In this document: positions 51,915 through 60,910 of the stretch, piece after piece
How the letters are laid out: each line of letters begins with the position of its first letter
How positions within the stretch are numbered: position 1 is the first letter of the stretch
From: CAZDCD01 sp964503885
GTDB taxonomy: Bacteria > Bacteroidota > Bacteroidia > Bacteroidales > UBA10428
Assembly: GCA_964503885.1 (NCBI GenBank)
Contig: CAZDCD010000020.1
Location: 21,455-85,454 of the forward strand
Direction: 5' to 3'
DNA: 64,000 nt
Program-made: the position numbers and the translations under genes
Notes under the pieces: model-generated
What the model was told of the DNA's origin: nothing
Databases searched by the model: none
Seen by the model: only the letters and a program-made list of their open reading frames with translations

Positions 51915-53837
51915 ATGAAAACCGGTTTTCTGGCAGTTATAATGTGCCTGGGTATGTTTTTCCGGGGTGCTTCACAGGAGGTTGTTACATCGGATAAGAA
52001 AGCAGCCATTAAGGCATATAACGACGGGTTGTTCTATTTCACCTCGAACAGTTATGCAAGGGCAATTGAATATTTTACAAAAGCTATTGCCATTGATACT
52101 GATTTTATAGAGGCATACCTGCTTCTTGCCGAATCCTATGAAGGAATTAAAAATTATGAACAGGCAATAAACACATACCGGACAGTTTTGTCCAAAAATC
52201 CGTTAAAGCATCCATACGGGTACATCAAATTAGCCCGGCTTGAGTTTAAAACCAGCAAATACGCCGATGCCCGGAAAAGTTACGAAAACTTCCTGGCCCT
52301 GAAAATAAACGACCAGGATTATAACAATAAGGCAAGGACCGGAATCGATCGTTGCGATGCCGCAATCGATATTGTTTCTAAACCGGTTGAATTCAATCCC
52401 GAAAACCTTGGCCCGAATGTCAACACCAAAGACGATGAATACTGGCCCTGCCTGACGGCCGATGAAAGCATGCTGATAATCACCCGTCAGGTAAAGGACA
52501 GTCAGGCTTTTCTTGGAAAGCAGGAAGATTTCTATTTCAGCATGCGTGAAGACAGCGGTTGGGGAATTATGAAAAATGCAGGCTACCCGTTAAACACAGC
52601 ACGAAATGAGGGAGCCCAGACTATATCGGGAGACGGCAGGCTGATGGTTTTTACAGCTTGCAACAGAAGCGAAGGTTATGGTCGGTGTGATCTCTATTTC
52701 TCGGTAAAGGAAGGAGACAACTGGTCGTTGCCAAAAAACATGGGGACACCGATAAACACAAGATATACCGAAACACAACCGGCATTATCGGCGGACGGGC
52801 GGATGCTTTATTTTGCGAGCGACAGGCCAGGAGGTAAAGGGAGCGTGGATATCTACATGTCAGTCATGCAAGAAAACGGTAAGTGGAGCACCCCACAAAA
52901 TCTTGGTGACTCCATAAATACACGGGGTATCGATATGTGCCCTTTCATACATCCTGATAACCAGACGATGTATTATTCGTCGGATGAGCTCATGGGTCTC
53001 GGAGGGTTCGATCTTTATATAACCCGTAAAGACAGTGCCGATAAATGGGGCAAGCCTCATAATCTGGGTTATCCGATCAATTCGTTTAAGGATGAAATAG
53101 GATTAATCGTAAATGCCAGAGGGAATATTGCCTATTATGCCACGGACAAAAATCCGGAAAACGGAAAAGATATTTACAAATTTGAATTATACAAGGAAGC
53201 CAGACCACTTGAAGTATCGTACATGAAAGGAAAAGTATATGATTCAGATACAAAAGTACCACTGGGAGCTGATTTTGAACTTATCGACCTGGAATCGGGC
53301 CAGATGATCTATAATGCCCGGTCCGATTCAATTAACGGTGAGTTCCTTGTATGCATGCCCACAAACCACAATTACCTGTTGAATGTGTCAAGGAATGAAT
53401 ATTTGTTTTATTCTGACAATTTTTCTCTGAAAGGGACATTTGCCATCGTCAAACCTTTCCTGAAGGATGTGCCGCTTATCTCTTTAAAAGTCGGAGAATC
53501 CATTGTACTGAAAAATATTTTCTTCGAATTCAATTCATACCTGTTGAAGGACGAATCAAAAATTGAGCTCAACAAACTGTTTCGTTTTATGCTGCAATAC
53601 CCGAAGGTTAAAATCGAAATCAGCGGCCATACCGACGATATAGGGACTGAAGAATACAACCAGGAATTATCAGAAAACAGGGCAGGAACGGTTACCGCTT
53701 ACCTGATCTCCTCAGGCATTGACTCCGGCAGGATCACCTATAGAGGATTCGGATACTCCAGACCAGTGGCTTCGAATGAAACGGATGAGGGACGGGCACA
53801 AAACCGCAGAACAGAAGTGACTATCCTGGAACGTTGA
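51915..53837 (+). CDS. PorE-like OmpA-family protein (TPR, PD40 propeller, OmpA)
   Basis: 640 residues with a signal peptide (FLAVIMCLGMFFRGASQ). Domains in order: TPR repeats (about 27-150, AIEYFTKAIAIDTDFIEAYLLLAES), a PD40/WD40-like propeller with RPGGKGSVDIYMS and SDELMGLGGFDLYIT (about 190-420), a carboxypeptidase-regulatory-like domain (MKGKVYDSDTKVPLGADFELID), and a C-terminal OmpA domain with FFEFNSYLL, SGHTDDIGTEEYNQELSENRA and RRTEVTILE for peptidoglycan binding. The order matches PorE of the type IX secretion system, though PorE is a lipoprotein and this signal lacks a lipobox. ATG 51915 is used; GTG 51903 adds four residues. Confidence 0.85.
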   Translation: MKTGFLAVIMCLGMFFRGASQEVVTSDKKAAIKAYNDGLFYFTSNSYARAIEYFTKAIAIDTDFIEAYLLLAESYEGIKNYEQAINTYRTVLSKNPLKHPYGYIKLARLEFKTSKYADARKSYENFLALKINDQDYNNKARTGIDRCDAAIDIVSKPVEFNPENLGPNVNTKDDEYWPCLTADESMLIITRQVKDSQAFLGKQEDFYFSMREDSGWGIMKNAGYPLNTARNEGAQTISGDGRLMVFTACNRSEGYGRCDLYFSVKEGDNWSLPKNMGTPINTRYTETQPALSADGRMLYFASDRPGGKGSVDIYMSVMQENGKWSTPQNLGDSINTRGIDMCPFIHPDNQTMYYSSDELMGLGGFDLYITRKDSADKWGKPHNLGYPINSFKDEIGLIVNARGNIAYYATDKNPENGKDIYKFELYKEARPLEVSYMKGKVYDSDTKVPLGADFELIDLESGQMIYNARSDSINGEFLVCMPTNHNYLLNVSRNEYLFYSDNFSLKGTFAIVKPFLKDVPLISLKVGESIVLKNIFFEFNSYLLKDESKIELNKLFRFMLQYPKVKIEISGHTDDIGTEEYNQELSENRAGTVTAYLISSGIDSGRITYRGFGYSRPVASNETDEGRAQNRRTEVTILER

Positions 53838-53866
53838 GCATAGTACGTCATTGTTTTATGGCTTCA

Positions 53867-54844
53867 TTATTCGTGCGTGTTTTTAAGCGCAATAAGCCTG
53901 AATGTGGATTTGTAGGCTACCGGTATTGCCCCCCTCACAGGTTTACCGGTCTTCATGTTGATTTCCACACAATTGCCGTATTTCATAACCTTGAAACCAT
54001 ACTGTTTCTGAAGGATACGCTTGAGCCTCAGCGGAGAATAGTAGATCAGGTGCTGCCAGGTATCGTAATGCTTTGCCCTGCTTTTCTTCAACCTTATGAA
54101 TTCAAGAAAGTTTTTTAATCGTGCCGAAAATGAACAAATATTCGGACATGCGATGAACAATACCCCGCCGGGTTTAATAATCCGGCTGACCATCCTCAGA
54201 TATCCTCCCGGGTTTTTAGGGTGTTCAAGCACATGGTTCACATAAATGCAATCAAAATAGCTATCGGGATAATCAATGGCAGTGAACAGGCCGCTTTTCA
54301 CTTTAAGGTGGTGGTTTTCGGCAACATCCTGCACCGCTGCCGCATCGTAATCGTATCCTTCTACTTCCCATCCATTATTCCTTGCTTCGATAAGATCGAG
54401 ACCGTTACCGGTGCCAACCGATAAAAACCTGCCCGGTTTTTTGTATTGTTCAATTTCTGCCAGATTCTCCCGGTGGATCAATGACCTGGCTGCCGTATTG
54501 TCTTTGTAATAATGATGGCTGGTGTCGTTTTTATAGTAACCGGCATAAAATTCTTCAAGATAGTTATCGGTGTACTGCGGGTTCATAAATTCGATCCTGC
54601 AATTCCGGCATTGAAATATATCTATTCCCGTATAATCGGTTTTTTTCTTTTGAATAGAACTGCTGAAGCATACAGGGCAGCTTTCCAGGAGGGGGTCAAA
54701 GTCGGAGGGCTGTAATTTTCCGGCGCCGGAGCGGGACAACCCGGCAGATTCTCCGGCCCTGCGCGGTTTGCGGGATGTTCCTGACAGCGGCAGAGACGGT
54801 GTGGTATGGTCACTGTTATTTACAGAAGAATCGTATATTTTCAT
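53867..54844 (-). CDS. SAM-dependent methyltransferase with N-terminal zinc ribbon
   Basis: 325 residues. The first 48 or so are low-complexity (Ser, Arg, Gly). A zinc ribbon follows (C56, C59, C79, C82; CPVC...CRNC). A Methyltransf_23-type domain is next: FLSVGTGNGLDLIEA (motif I), VEGYDYDAAAVQ, YFDCIYVNHVLEHPKNPGGYLRMVSRIIKPGGVLFI and LIYYSPLRLKRILQKQYGF. Similar proteins occur in surface-polysaccharide and secondary metabolism; the substrate is unknown. Convergent with the PorE-like gene (29 bp). Confidence 0.83.
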   Translation of the reverse strand: MKIYDSSVNNSDHTTPSLPLSGTSRKPRRAGESAGLSRSGAGKLQPSDFDPLLESCPVCFSSSIQKKKTDYTGIDIFQCRNCRIEFMNPQYTDNYLEEFYAGYYKNDTSHHYYKDNTAARSLIHRENLAEIEQYKKPGRFLSVGTGNGLDLIEARNNGWEVEGYDYDAAAVQDVAENHHLKVKSGLFTAIDYPDSYFDCIYVNHVLEHPKNPGGYLRMVSRIIKPGGVLFIACPNICSFSARLKNFLEFIRLKKSRAKHYDTWQHLIYYSPLRLKRILQKQYGFKVMKYGNCVEINMKTGKPVRGAIPVAYKSTFRLIALKNTHE

Positions 54845-55378
54845 CTTATTGCGGCAATAATTTTAGTAATAGAATTTATCAGTCATCCTTAAATTAACGC
54901 CTGTTCGATATAAATCATATTTAAACATCTCATTGAAATTGTATCACTAACTTATATCCTTTTCTCCTTCCTGCCCGGGCTTAGCATGGTCAGGCGGGTA
55001 TGGGAAAAGGATCATTATTAAGTAGTATCTCTTTGATTTAGTTATAGATATAAAATAATCCTTATAACGAACTTAGGTTAAATCAATATTTTTGTTTTGA
55101 GTGAAAATTCAAAAAACCAATAACTTTTCAAAGTTAATATATCTTTGATCAATACCGGATTGTTTGAAATAAATCAAAAGAACTGAAAGCATAATGCAGA
55201 ACATAAAAATGCCAATCATTTCTGCTCTCATTATTCTTCCTGAAGGACAGGTAGAATTCTCCCGGCAGTTCTTTTTTCCGGGCATTAATTTTATCTTCAG
55301 CAGATAAAACCACGAATCTGAATTCAGATTTCTCAGCGGCTGCTTATGAATTTTTTTGTTAGTTGTGCAACAGCTACC
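54845..55378. other. Gene-free, AT-rich stretch at island border
   Basis: 534 bp with no coding frame I trust. It contains a short GC-rich patch near 54970-55005 resembling the palindromic repeats elsewhere, and a TTGTTAGTTGTGCAACAG stretch at 55356-55373 just before the inverted repeat that borders the toxin-antitoxin pair. Confidence 0.5.
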
Positions 55379-55398
55379 CGTGTTGCCAGCTGTAGCTT
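55379..55398. repeat. Left inverted repeat of toxin-antitoxin cassette
   Basis: CGTGTTGCCAGCTGTAGCTT matches the inverse complement of 56106-56125 at 17 of 20 bases. It lies 2 bp from the antitoxin stop. It also forms a local hairpin ACAGCT/AGCTGT with upstream bases, so a role in termination is possible. Confidence 0.6.
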
Positions 55399-55400
55399 TT

Positions 55401-55691
55401 TTATTCTATTGAAATATTTAGTTGTTTGCCCAATCCAGTTTCTATTAATCTCTGGAAAGTCGAAATTTGAATGTCACTTTTCCCTTTTTCTATCCGTGAA
55501 ATATAACTTTTTTTTGTTCCAATTTTCTCAGCAAGTTCCTTTTGTGTAATTTTCGCTTCTTGTCTTGCTTGTTTCAACATTACTCCTAATCTAAAAGCCA
55601 AGGAATCTGAATCAAACTTTTCCCTTGCAGGAGTTCCTTTCTTCCCATATTTTTCTATTAGAATATCTTCAAAATCAGTTATATTTTTCAT
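55401..55691 (-). CDS. XRE-family antitoxin (HigA-like)
   Basis: 96 residues with a helix-turn-helix in the second half: RLGVMLKQARQEAKITQKELAEKIGTKKSYISRIEKGKSD. The N-terminal helix (ITDFEDILIEKYG) is the usual toxin-contacting or dimerisation part. Its ATG directly abuts the toxin's stop (55692), so the order is toxin then antitoxin, as in HigBA. It should neutralise the neighbouring toxin and repress the pair. Confidence 0.85.
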   Translation of the reverse strand: MKNITDFEDILIEKYGKKGTPAREKFDSDSLAFRLGVMLKQARQEAKITQKELAEKIGTKKSYISRIEKGKSDIQISTFQRLIETGLGKQLNISIE

Positions 55692-56036
55692 TTATTTTCC
55701 TCCGTATTTTTCTTTCAAATATTCATTCTTAAGTTTTTCTGCTATCTTAATTTCTTTTATTGGTGTCTTTTCAGTCTTTTTGACAAAGCAATTAGTCAAT
55801 ACTACTAATTGTCCTTGATCAAAAAAACAAAGTATTCTGATACTCTTGAATGTTGTAATTACTCTTATTTCATAAATTCCATCTGTGCTCTCAAGATATT
55901 TAAAGAACTTAATTGGAACTTGACTTTCAAATCGGATAAAATCAAGTACATATTCAATTTTTTCTTGTACTTTATCATCCTGTTCTTTGTAAAACTTTAC
56001 AAAATTTGCTTTGTAAGAAATTATTTTTCTAATCAC
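55692..56036 (-). CDS. HigB/Gp49-type (RelE superfamily) toxin
   Basis: 114 residues: VKFYKEQDDKVQEKIEYVLDFI, KFFKYLESTDGIYEIRVITTFKSIRILCFFDQGQLVVLTNCFVKKTEKTP. This is the phage-derived Gp49-like family, a RelE-fold mRNA interferase group. The conserved basic residues of the toxin core (R in YEIRV, KKTEKTP) are kept, so it appears intact. First gene of the pair; 70 bp upstream of its start is the right inverted repeat. Confidence 0.87.
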   Translation of the reverse strand: MIRKIISYKANFVKFYKEQDDKVQEKIEYVLDFIRFESQVPIKFFKYLESTDGIYEIRVITTFKSIRILCFFDQGQLVVLTNCFVKKTEKTPIKEIKIAEKLKNEYLKEKYGGK

Positions 56037-56105
56037 CAGACAAAGGTAACTAATTAGTTAACTATTTCAAATTTTTTACTGCTAATTTTATGTAAAATGC
56101 TTTTT

Positions 56106-56125
56106 AAGCTATTGCTGGCAACATG
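56106..56125. repeat. Right inverted repeat of toxin-antitoxin cassette
   Basis: AAGCTATTGCTGGCAACATG, the near-inverse of 55379-55398. It lies between the toxin gene's upstream region and the stop of the propeller gene at 56145. Confidence 0.6.
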
Positions 56126-56144
56126 TGTTAATTGCAGTGGCTAT

Positions 56145-58493
56145 TTAAAAAACAATCTTATTTGTTAAAGTACCGCTTTTTGAATGAATTTTAAGAATAT
56201 AGAGTCCTTTATTTAATTGACTTATGTTCACTGTGATGTTATTGTTAAATTCATCCTTAAAAATTAATTTACCGCTTATGTTATATATTTCAAGAGTATG
56301 TACGAAATCGTTTTTTGTTCTAATCGACAAGTTATTAAACTCTAAGGTTATGTCAAATTCGCACTTTGTCTCGGTCTGATTAAATATACCGGTAGCTCTT
56401 GAGAGTTGTTTAACGATTAATTCATAATCGTTTAGCTCACTAGTTGTTATATTCAATGTTGCATACCTGTCATTTATTAATGTGTTAACTTGTGCTGTAA
56501 TCGTTATTATGGAAGTATCTTGCCCGTTAGTAGGACTAACCGATAACCAGCTTTCACTTGATTCGATTTCCCAGCTTGTATTTGAGTAAATCGTAAATTC
56601 TGCGGTACTTCCTTCTTCATTACCAATAAAGATTGTATCAAAAATCACATTTAGCTGAGATTCGGGTAATCCAAATTTTTGAACACCGAATCCGGAGGAA
56701 CCAAATCCAATCCAAACATTGTTGTATTTATCGGCTGCTATTGTCCAAACCCAGTTCTCTAATAAGCCTGAGTTTGATTCATTGAATTTGGTCCACGTTG
56801 AATTATCGAATTTTGAAATACCTCCATTGGTCGCACACCATACAATTGTATCATTTATATCGATACTATTTATTGTATTGTTTGACAATCCATTTGCAGT
56901 TGTGTACGATGTCCATACAGAACCGTCAAAGCGTGAAATACCGCCTCCGTCTGTACCAAACCATATAGTTCCGTAATCGTCAATCCTTATAACATTTACC
57001 GAGTTATTTGCTAAACCATCCGTAGTTGTATAATGTGTAAATGATTCACCATCGAAAAATGTCGCTCCAAGCCCATTGTACCCATAGCCGCACCAGATAT
57101 TTCCGTTAAGGTCAACATCGATTGTATGGACATCATTGCTTAATAAACCATCTGAAGTATGATATGTACTCCAATTAGCTCCATCATACCTTGTTATACC
57201 ATTGTCAGTTGCAATCCATAATACATTATTTTTATCAATACATACATCATATATATCGTTTGAAGATAATCCATCAGAAGTAGTGTAGTAAATGAATGAA
57301 TCTTTTTCATATTTATATAATGCAAATGTACATCCAAACCATATTGCTCCTGAACTATCTTCGCATGCCGAGGTTATTGAGGATGTTCCATCTCTTATAA
57401 GCCATTCTCCATTTTTAAATTTGCTAAATCCTAGTCCATTGTAATTGCCAAAATATTTGGAGTTATCTGAAGCAACAAAAATATTACCTATCACATTTGT
57501 TTCCATACCATAGGTAATTCTGTGCTGAACCCAGTTTACACCATTAAATTCATTTACACCGGGACCTGTAGCAAACCACATATTTCCTTTGAAAGGAGCA
57601 ATACCGTAAAACCAGTTAGTTGAAGGAAAATCAGGGATTTGATAATCATTCCAGGTAGATCCGTTATATTCATATATATTTTTACTGTTTGCTCCAAACC
57701 ACAAATCACCATCCTGATCCTGATTTATTGAAAAAACATAACCCAGTACCTCGCTGTTTATTTCTGAGATAATTGACCAACTATTATTTTTATATTTTGA
57801 AATGCCCACTGAAGTAGCCAGCCAAATACTTCCTGAATCATCCACATGAATGTCGTAAACGTTATTGGATGATAGTCCATCTGAAGTGGTAAAAGTTTGC
57901 CAGATTGAACCATTAAAAACCGATAACCCATAACTGTTGTTTCCAAATCCACACCAAATATTTCCGGCAGTATCAGCTTCGATAGTGTAAACCTTGTTAT
58001 ATCCCAGGCCATCGGTTGTTGTGTAATGAGTAAAGTTTTCCCCATCATATCGGGTAATACCGGTTGAATATTGCCCATAACCAATCCACATATCCCCGGT
58101 AACTTTATTAAATTCAAGACATTCTGCATAGTAGGCGCTTAAACCATCTTCATAATAAATATTTGTAAAATTGTTATTTTGATATATAGAAATACCATCG
58201 TCCTGAGCAACCCAAATTCTCCCCTGGTCATCAACTTCTAATCCGTTTATAAAGTTATTTGACAAATTACTATTCTCTGATGTGAATATAGCCCAGTTCG
58301 TTCCATCATAACTTGCCAGTCCGTCATCTGTGCCTACCCACATTAATTCATCATCTACAGTCGTTATACAAGTTACAGTATTATTAGGTAGGGTCGTAGA
58401 TGTATTTGAAGTTCTGTAATTCGTCCATGTTTGAGCTTTTATTCCTGTGAATAAAAATAAAATGAGTAATTTGGAAAATAATATTTTTTTCAT
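56145..58493 (-). CDS. Secreted two-component-regulator-propeller protein with BACON domain and T9SS tail
   Basis: 782 residues with a signal peptide (KLLILFLFTGIKAQ). Many propeller repeats of about 40 residues follow, of the form LSSNDVYDI-DDSGNIWLAT-GISKYDGSSW (Reg_prop family), for example GTIWFGTDGGGISRFDGSVWTSY. A BACON-like domain (about 605-690, SNTSWEIESSESWLSVSPTNG) is next. The C-terminal type A sorting domain ends LEIYNISGKLIFKDEFNNN...GLYILKI..KSGTLTNKIVF. It is therefore exported by type IX secretion. Unlike hybrid two-component sensors, it has no kinase or membrane part. Ligand unknown. Confidence 0.88.
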   Translation of the reverse strand: MKKILFSKLLILFLFTGIKAQTWTNYRTSNTSTTLPNNTVTCITTVDDELMWVGTDDGLASYDGTNWAIFTSENSNLSNNFINGLEVDDQGRIWVAQDDGISIYQNNNFTNIYYEDGLSAYYAECLEFNKVTGDMWIGYGQYSTGITRYDGENFTHYTTTDGLGYNKVYTIEADTAGNIWCGFGNNSYGLSVFNGSIWQTFTTSDGLSSNNVYDIHVDDSGSIWLATSVGISKYKNNSWSIISEINSEVLGYVFSINQDQDGDLWFGANSKNIYEYNGSTWNDYQIPDFPSTNWFYGIAPFKGNMWFATGPGVNEFNGVNWVQHRITYGMETNVIGNIFVASDNSKYFGNYNGLGFSKFKNGEWLIRDGTSSITSACEDSSGAIWFGCTFALYKYEKDSFIYYTTSDGLSSNDIYDVCIDKNNVLWIATDNGITRYDGANWSTYHTSDGLLSNDVHTIDVDLNGNIWCGYGYNGLGATFFDGESFTHYTTTDGLANNSVNVIRIDDYGTIWFGTDGGGISRFDGSVWTSYTTANGLSNNTINSIDINDTIVWCATNGGISKFDNSTWTKFNESNSGLLENWVWTIAADKYNNVWIGFGSSGFGVQKFGLPESQLNVIFDTIFIGNEEGSTAEFTIYSNTSWEIESSESWLSVSPTNGQDTSIITITAQVNTLINDRYATLNITTSELNDYELIVKQLSRATGIFNQTETKCEFDITLEFNNLSIRTKNDFVHTLEIYNISGKLIFKDEFNNNITVNISQLNKGLYILKIHSKSGTLTNKIVF

Positions 58494-58712
58494 AATTCTT
58501 GATTTTATTTAATTCATTATAAAAGTATCTAATTCATATTATTTATAACTAAGTTAATCTTTGCGAAACTTTATTTTTATTATATTAATTTTTACTGTAA
58601 AATTCTCCTGGTAAATTTCTTGAATATTAACATTCTGTATATCAAATATCAAAATTTATAATTAATACTAAGCATTTAATATAATTCGTTTTCTATTCGA
58701 AGCCATAAACTT

Positions 58713-58978
58713 AATGAGGCGATAAACGCAGTTCCGGTCTGAGAATGGAGAGATTTTGAATGAGGAAGTCAAAGGGATTTGCCAACGGAGTTGAGCAAAT
58801 TTCTATGACTGTCTCGCAGGCGGCGAAGCCACCGTAGCGAGCCTCATACAAAATACCGGGAGTTTGAAGAACGGGACCAGATTGCGTTTTATCGTAAGTT
58901 ATCGGCCGTTTTGGCTCAATGCCCCGCTTCGCGGAAAGTTGGTTCATATAGTTAAGCAATTTGGTTTATCGCCTCATT
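58713..58978. mobile_element. MITE-like element with 15-bp terminal inverted repeats, copy 1
   Basis: Begins AATGAGGCGATAAAC (58713-58727) and ends with its exact inverse complement GTTTATCGCCTCATT (58964-58978). The interior has hairpins such as CCGC-TTC-GCGG (58924-58934). No transposase inside; no clear target duplication. The first 71 bases recur at 63930-64000 with two mismatches. Confidence 0.75.
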
Positions 58979-59052
58979 CATCGACCCTGCTTTAGGTTGC
59001 AATGTGCCGGAGGCACGCAGACTAAAGCTCCGCGAAACGGAATGGTCGATGA
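58978..59052. repeat. Nested palindrome abutting the MITE-like element
   Basis: Outer arms TCATCGACC (58978-58986) and GGTCGATGA (59044-59052), middle arms GCTTTAG (58989-58995) and CTAAAGC (59022-59028), and inner hairpin GTGCC-GGA-GGCAC (59004-59016). It can fold as one long interrupted stem. Confidence 0.7.
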
Positions 59053-59261
59053 ACGGTCACGCATATGGCCAGTGGCGGATTGGGGGCTTCGTCCATGTCC
59101 ATCGAACGAACGCTGGCGCGGGGCACAAAGCCTCAAATAACCAATACTCTGCCATTGGCTATCTGCGTTGTTACCCAACGTAATTTTGCATTCTTTTATA
59201 TTTATTTCTTGCTTCATACTTATACCAATCAGTTGTGTCTCCTTCACTATAAATTCAGAAA

Positions 59262-60785
59262 CTATTCCGATTTAGTATCCTGATATTTAAGTATATATAA
59301 CACCATTTTATGTATATATGCCACCATTATATCATCAAACTTTGCTTTATTGTCCACTACAGTGTCAACCTTCAACACCTGCGATTCGGATAATATTTGC
59401 TTCAAGTTATTCTCATTAAAAGGCAGATTTTCAAAACTAGCTACACAGAATGGTTCACCATTTTTAAGAACTTTTCCAATAGAATCGGTGGTATACAAAT
59501 TGCGAAAAACATCCATATTAGTAAATACTATGGTTTGTTCATTCTTAAACCAATAATTTTTAATATCGGGATTGCTATATTCAATAAACGGCCCGACGCT
59601 TGCTTCAAAAACATGAAATATATTTTTTATTTCAGGATCTGTTTTTTGTAAATATTCAATCGATTGTTTATATGGTCCATATGAAAAGTAGGATGCTTTT
59701 AAAGAAACGACAATTCCACAAATCAGAAGTACGACTATAAGTACTCCTTTTAACCATATGTTTTTACTAGTAATAAAAAATAAGGTTGGGGGTACCAATA
59801 ACATAGTAACAATATTCATTATATACCGATGGTATAAAATAGGTTGAGAAAAAAGTGAAATCACGGTTGTGGTTAATACTGTAAATCCAAAAATGAACAA
59901 CGATAATCCCAGGACTACGCCTTGTTTATCTTTTTTAACAATGTAATTTCTATATATTACCCATAGCGTTATACTGTAAACGATAACTATCATAGGCAAT
60001 GAGTATGGCGAAATCCAAAATTTCTGGGTAAAAGGAAGGATAAAGCAGGAAAAAAAGGTTTGCAATGTTATAGCAGGCACCCAGAAAAATTCCTGGGCTT
60101 TTTTTGTATGATAGAACAAAACGAACAGCCATGGAAGATATAATAATGCAGCGACAAATGCATATCCGAGATGAATCCGCCAACTGGAGTTTTTCCTGAC
60201 AAATAGCAATGCCGCAACAAAAACATTAGCCCAAAAAGCAGCTATTAAACCATAATAATGTGTGTAGGCGGCCACTAATGAATAGAGCATCAGAAAGATC
60301 AGATCCTTTCTTTTATTTGAAGAAATAAATAATGCAGCGTAGAGAAATACACCAGTAACTGAAAAAGCTCCCCAGGTATACATTCGCGCATCGTGCGAAT
60401 ATGAAGCGAGCATTGGCAGAGACAGGATCAGCAAACAAAAATACAGGGCACCGGATTTTCCAAATACTCTTTGGCCTACTACATAACCTAAAATCATAAT
60501 TGAAAGAATACCTAAAACCGAAAATACCCGTATAGTAAAAATACTTGAACCGAAAATTGTAACAAATACTTTTAATCCGAAAAAGTACAAAGGTGGATGA
60601 AAGTCATTTTTGAGCAGCCCTATCATATCTCTGAATGAATGTTCTACCAATGCTTTGGAAAAGGTTTCATCAATCCAGATATCACTATAATTTATATTGA
60701 ATAAATAGAACAGTATGGAAACTACAAAAATTAATAAGAATGCGATTCTTTCTTTTTGTAGGATCAATTTTGCCGATATTTTCAT
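59262..60785 (-). CDS. GT-C glycosyltransferase (family 39-like, PMT_2)
   Basis: 507 residues with about ten or more membrane segments. NINYSDIWIDETFSKALVEHSF holds the GT-C Asp-Glu pair in the first loop, followed by HPPLYFFGLKVF and SYSHDARMYTWGAF, typical of polyprenol-phosphate-sugar-dependent mannosyl/arabinosyl transferases (ArnT/PMT_2). A soluble domain of about 120 residues is at the C-terminus. It would glycosylate a lipid or protein on the periplasmic side. The acceptor is unknown, and no partner gene is adjacent. AT-rich compared with the core genes. Confidence 0.85.
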   Translation of the reverse strand: MKISAKLILQKERIAFLLIFVVSILFYLFNINYSDIWIDETFSKALVEHSFRDMIGLLKNDFHPPLYFFGLKVFVTIFGSSIFTIRVFSVLGILSIMILGYVVGQRVFGKSGALYFCLLILSLPMLASYSHDARMYTWGAFSVTGVFLYAALFISSNKRKDLIFLMLYSLVAAYTHYYGLIAAFWANVFVAALLFVRKNSSWRIHLGYAFVAALLYLPWLFVLFYHTKKAQEFFWVPAITLQTFFSCFILPFTQKFWISPYSLPMIVIVYSITLWVIYRNYIVKKDKQGVVLGLSLFIFGFTVLTTTVISLFSQPILYHRYIMNIVTMLLVPPTLFFITSKNIWLKGVLIVVLLICGIVVSLKASYFSYGPYKQSIEYLQKTDPEIKNIFHVFEASVGPFIEYSNPDIKNYWFKNEQTIVFTNMDVFRNLYTTDSIGKVLKNGEPFCVASFENLPFNENNLKQILSESQVLKVDTVVDNKAKFDDIMVAYIHKMVLYILKYQDTKSE

Positions 60786-60910
60786 ATTCTTATTTTATAA
60801 ATAATGATATCACATATTTTAAACGTGTTGTATGAGTTCTAGATAAGCAATATCTCTCTGTATTATTAAGGCCATATAGGTTAAAAACAGAGTTGTGTCC
60901 AGTTGCACTA

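Larger units (their letters stand above)
58494..59261. other. Long gene-free stretch made of repeats
   Basis: 768 bp without a supported gene. The first 200 bp are AT-rich leader. From 58713 it consists of a 266-bp element with terminal inverted repeats and an abutting nested palindrome (58978-59052), then further GC-rich sequence to about 59190. An 82-residue frame runs through the element on the minus strand, but I do not consider it a gene. Confidence 0.6.

Noticed and set aside
54961..55020. GC-rich patch considered as another cloverleaf palindrome
   Set aside because: Arms could not be paired consistently beyond a few bases.
58711..58959. An 82-residue minus-strand frame spanning most of the 266-bp element
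   Set aside because: It coincides with hairpins and terminal repeats, has no recognisable domain, and looks like the chance frame of a repeat.
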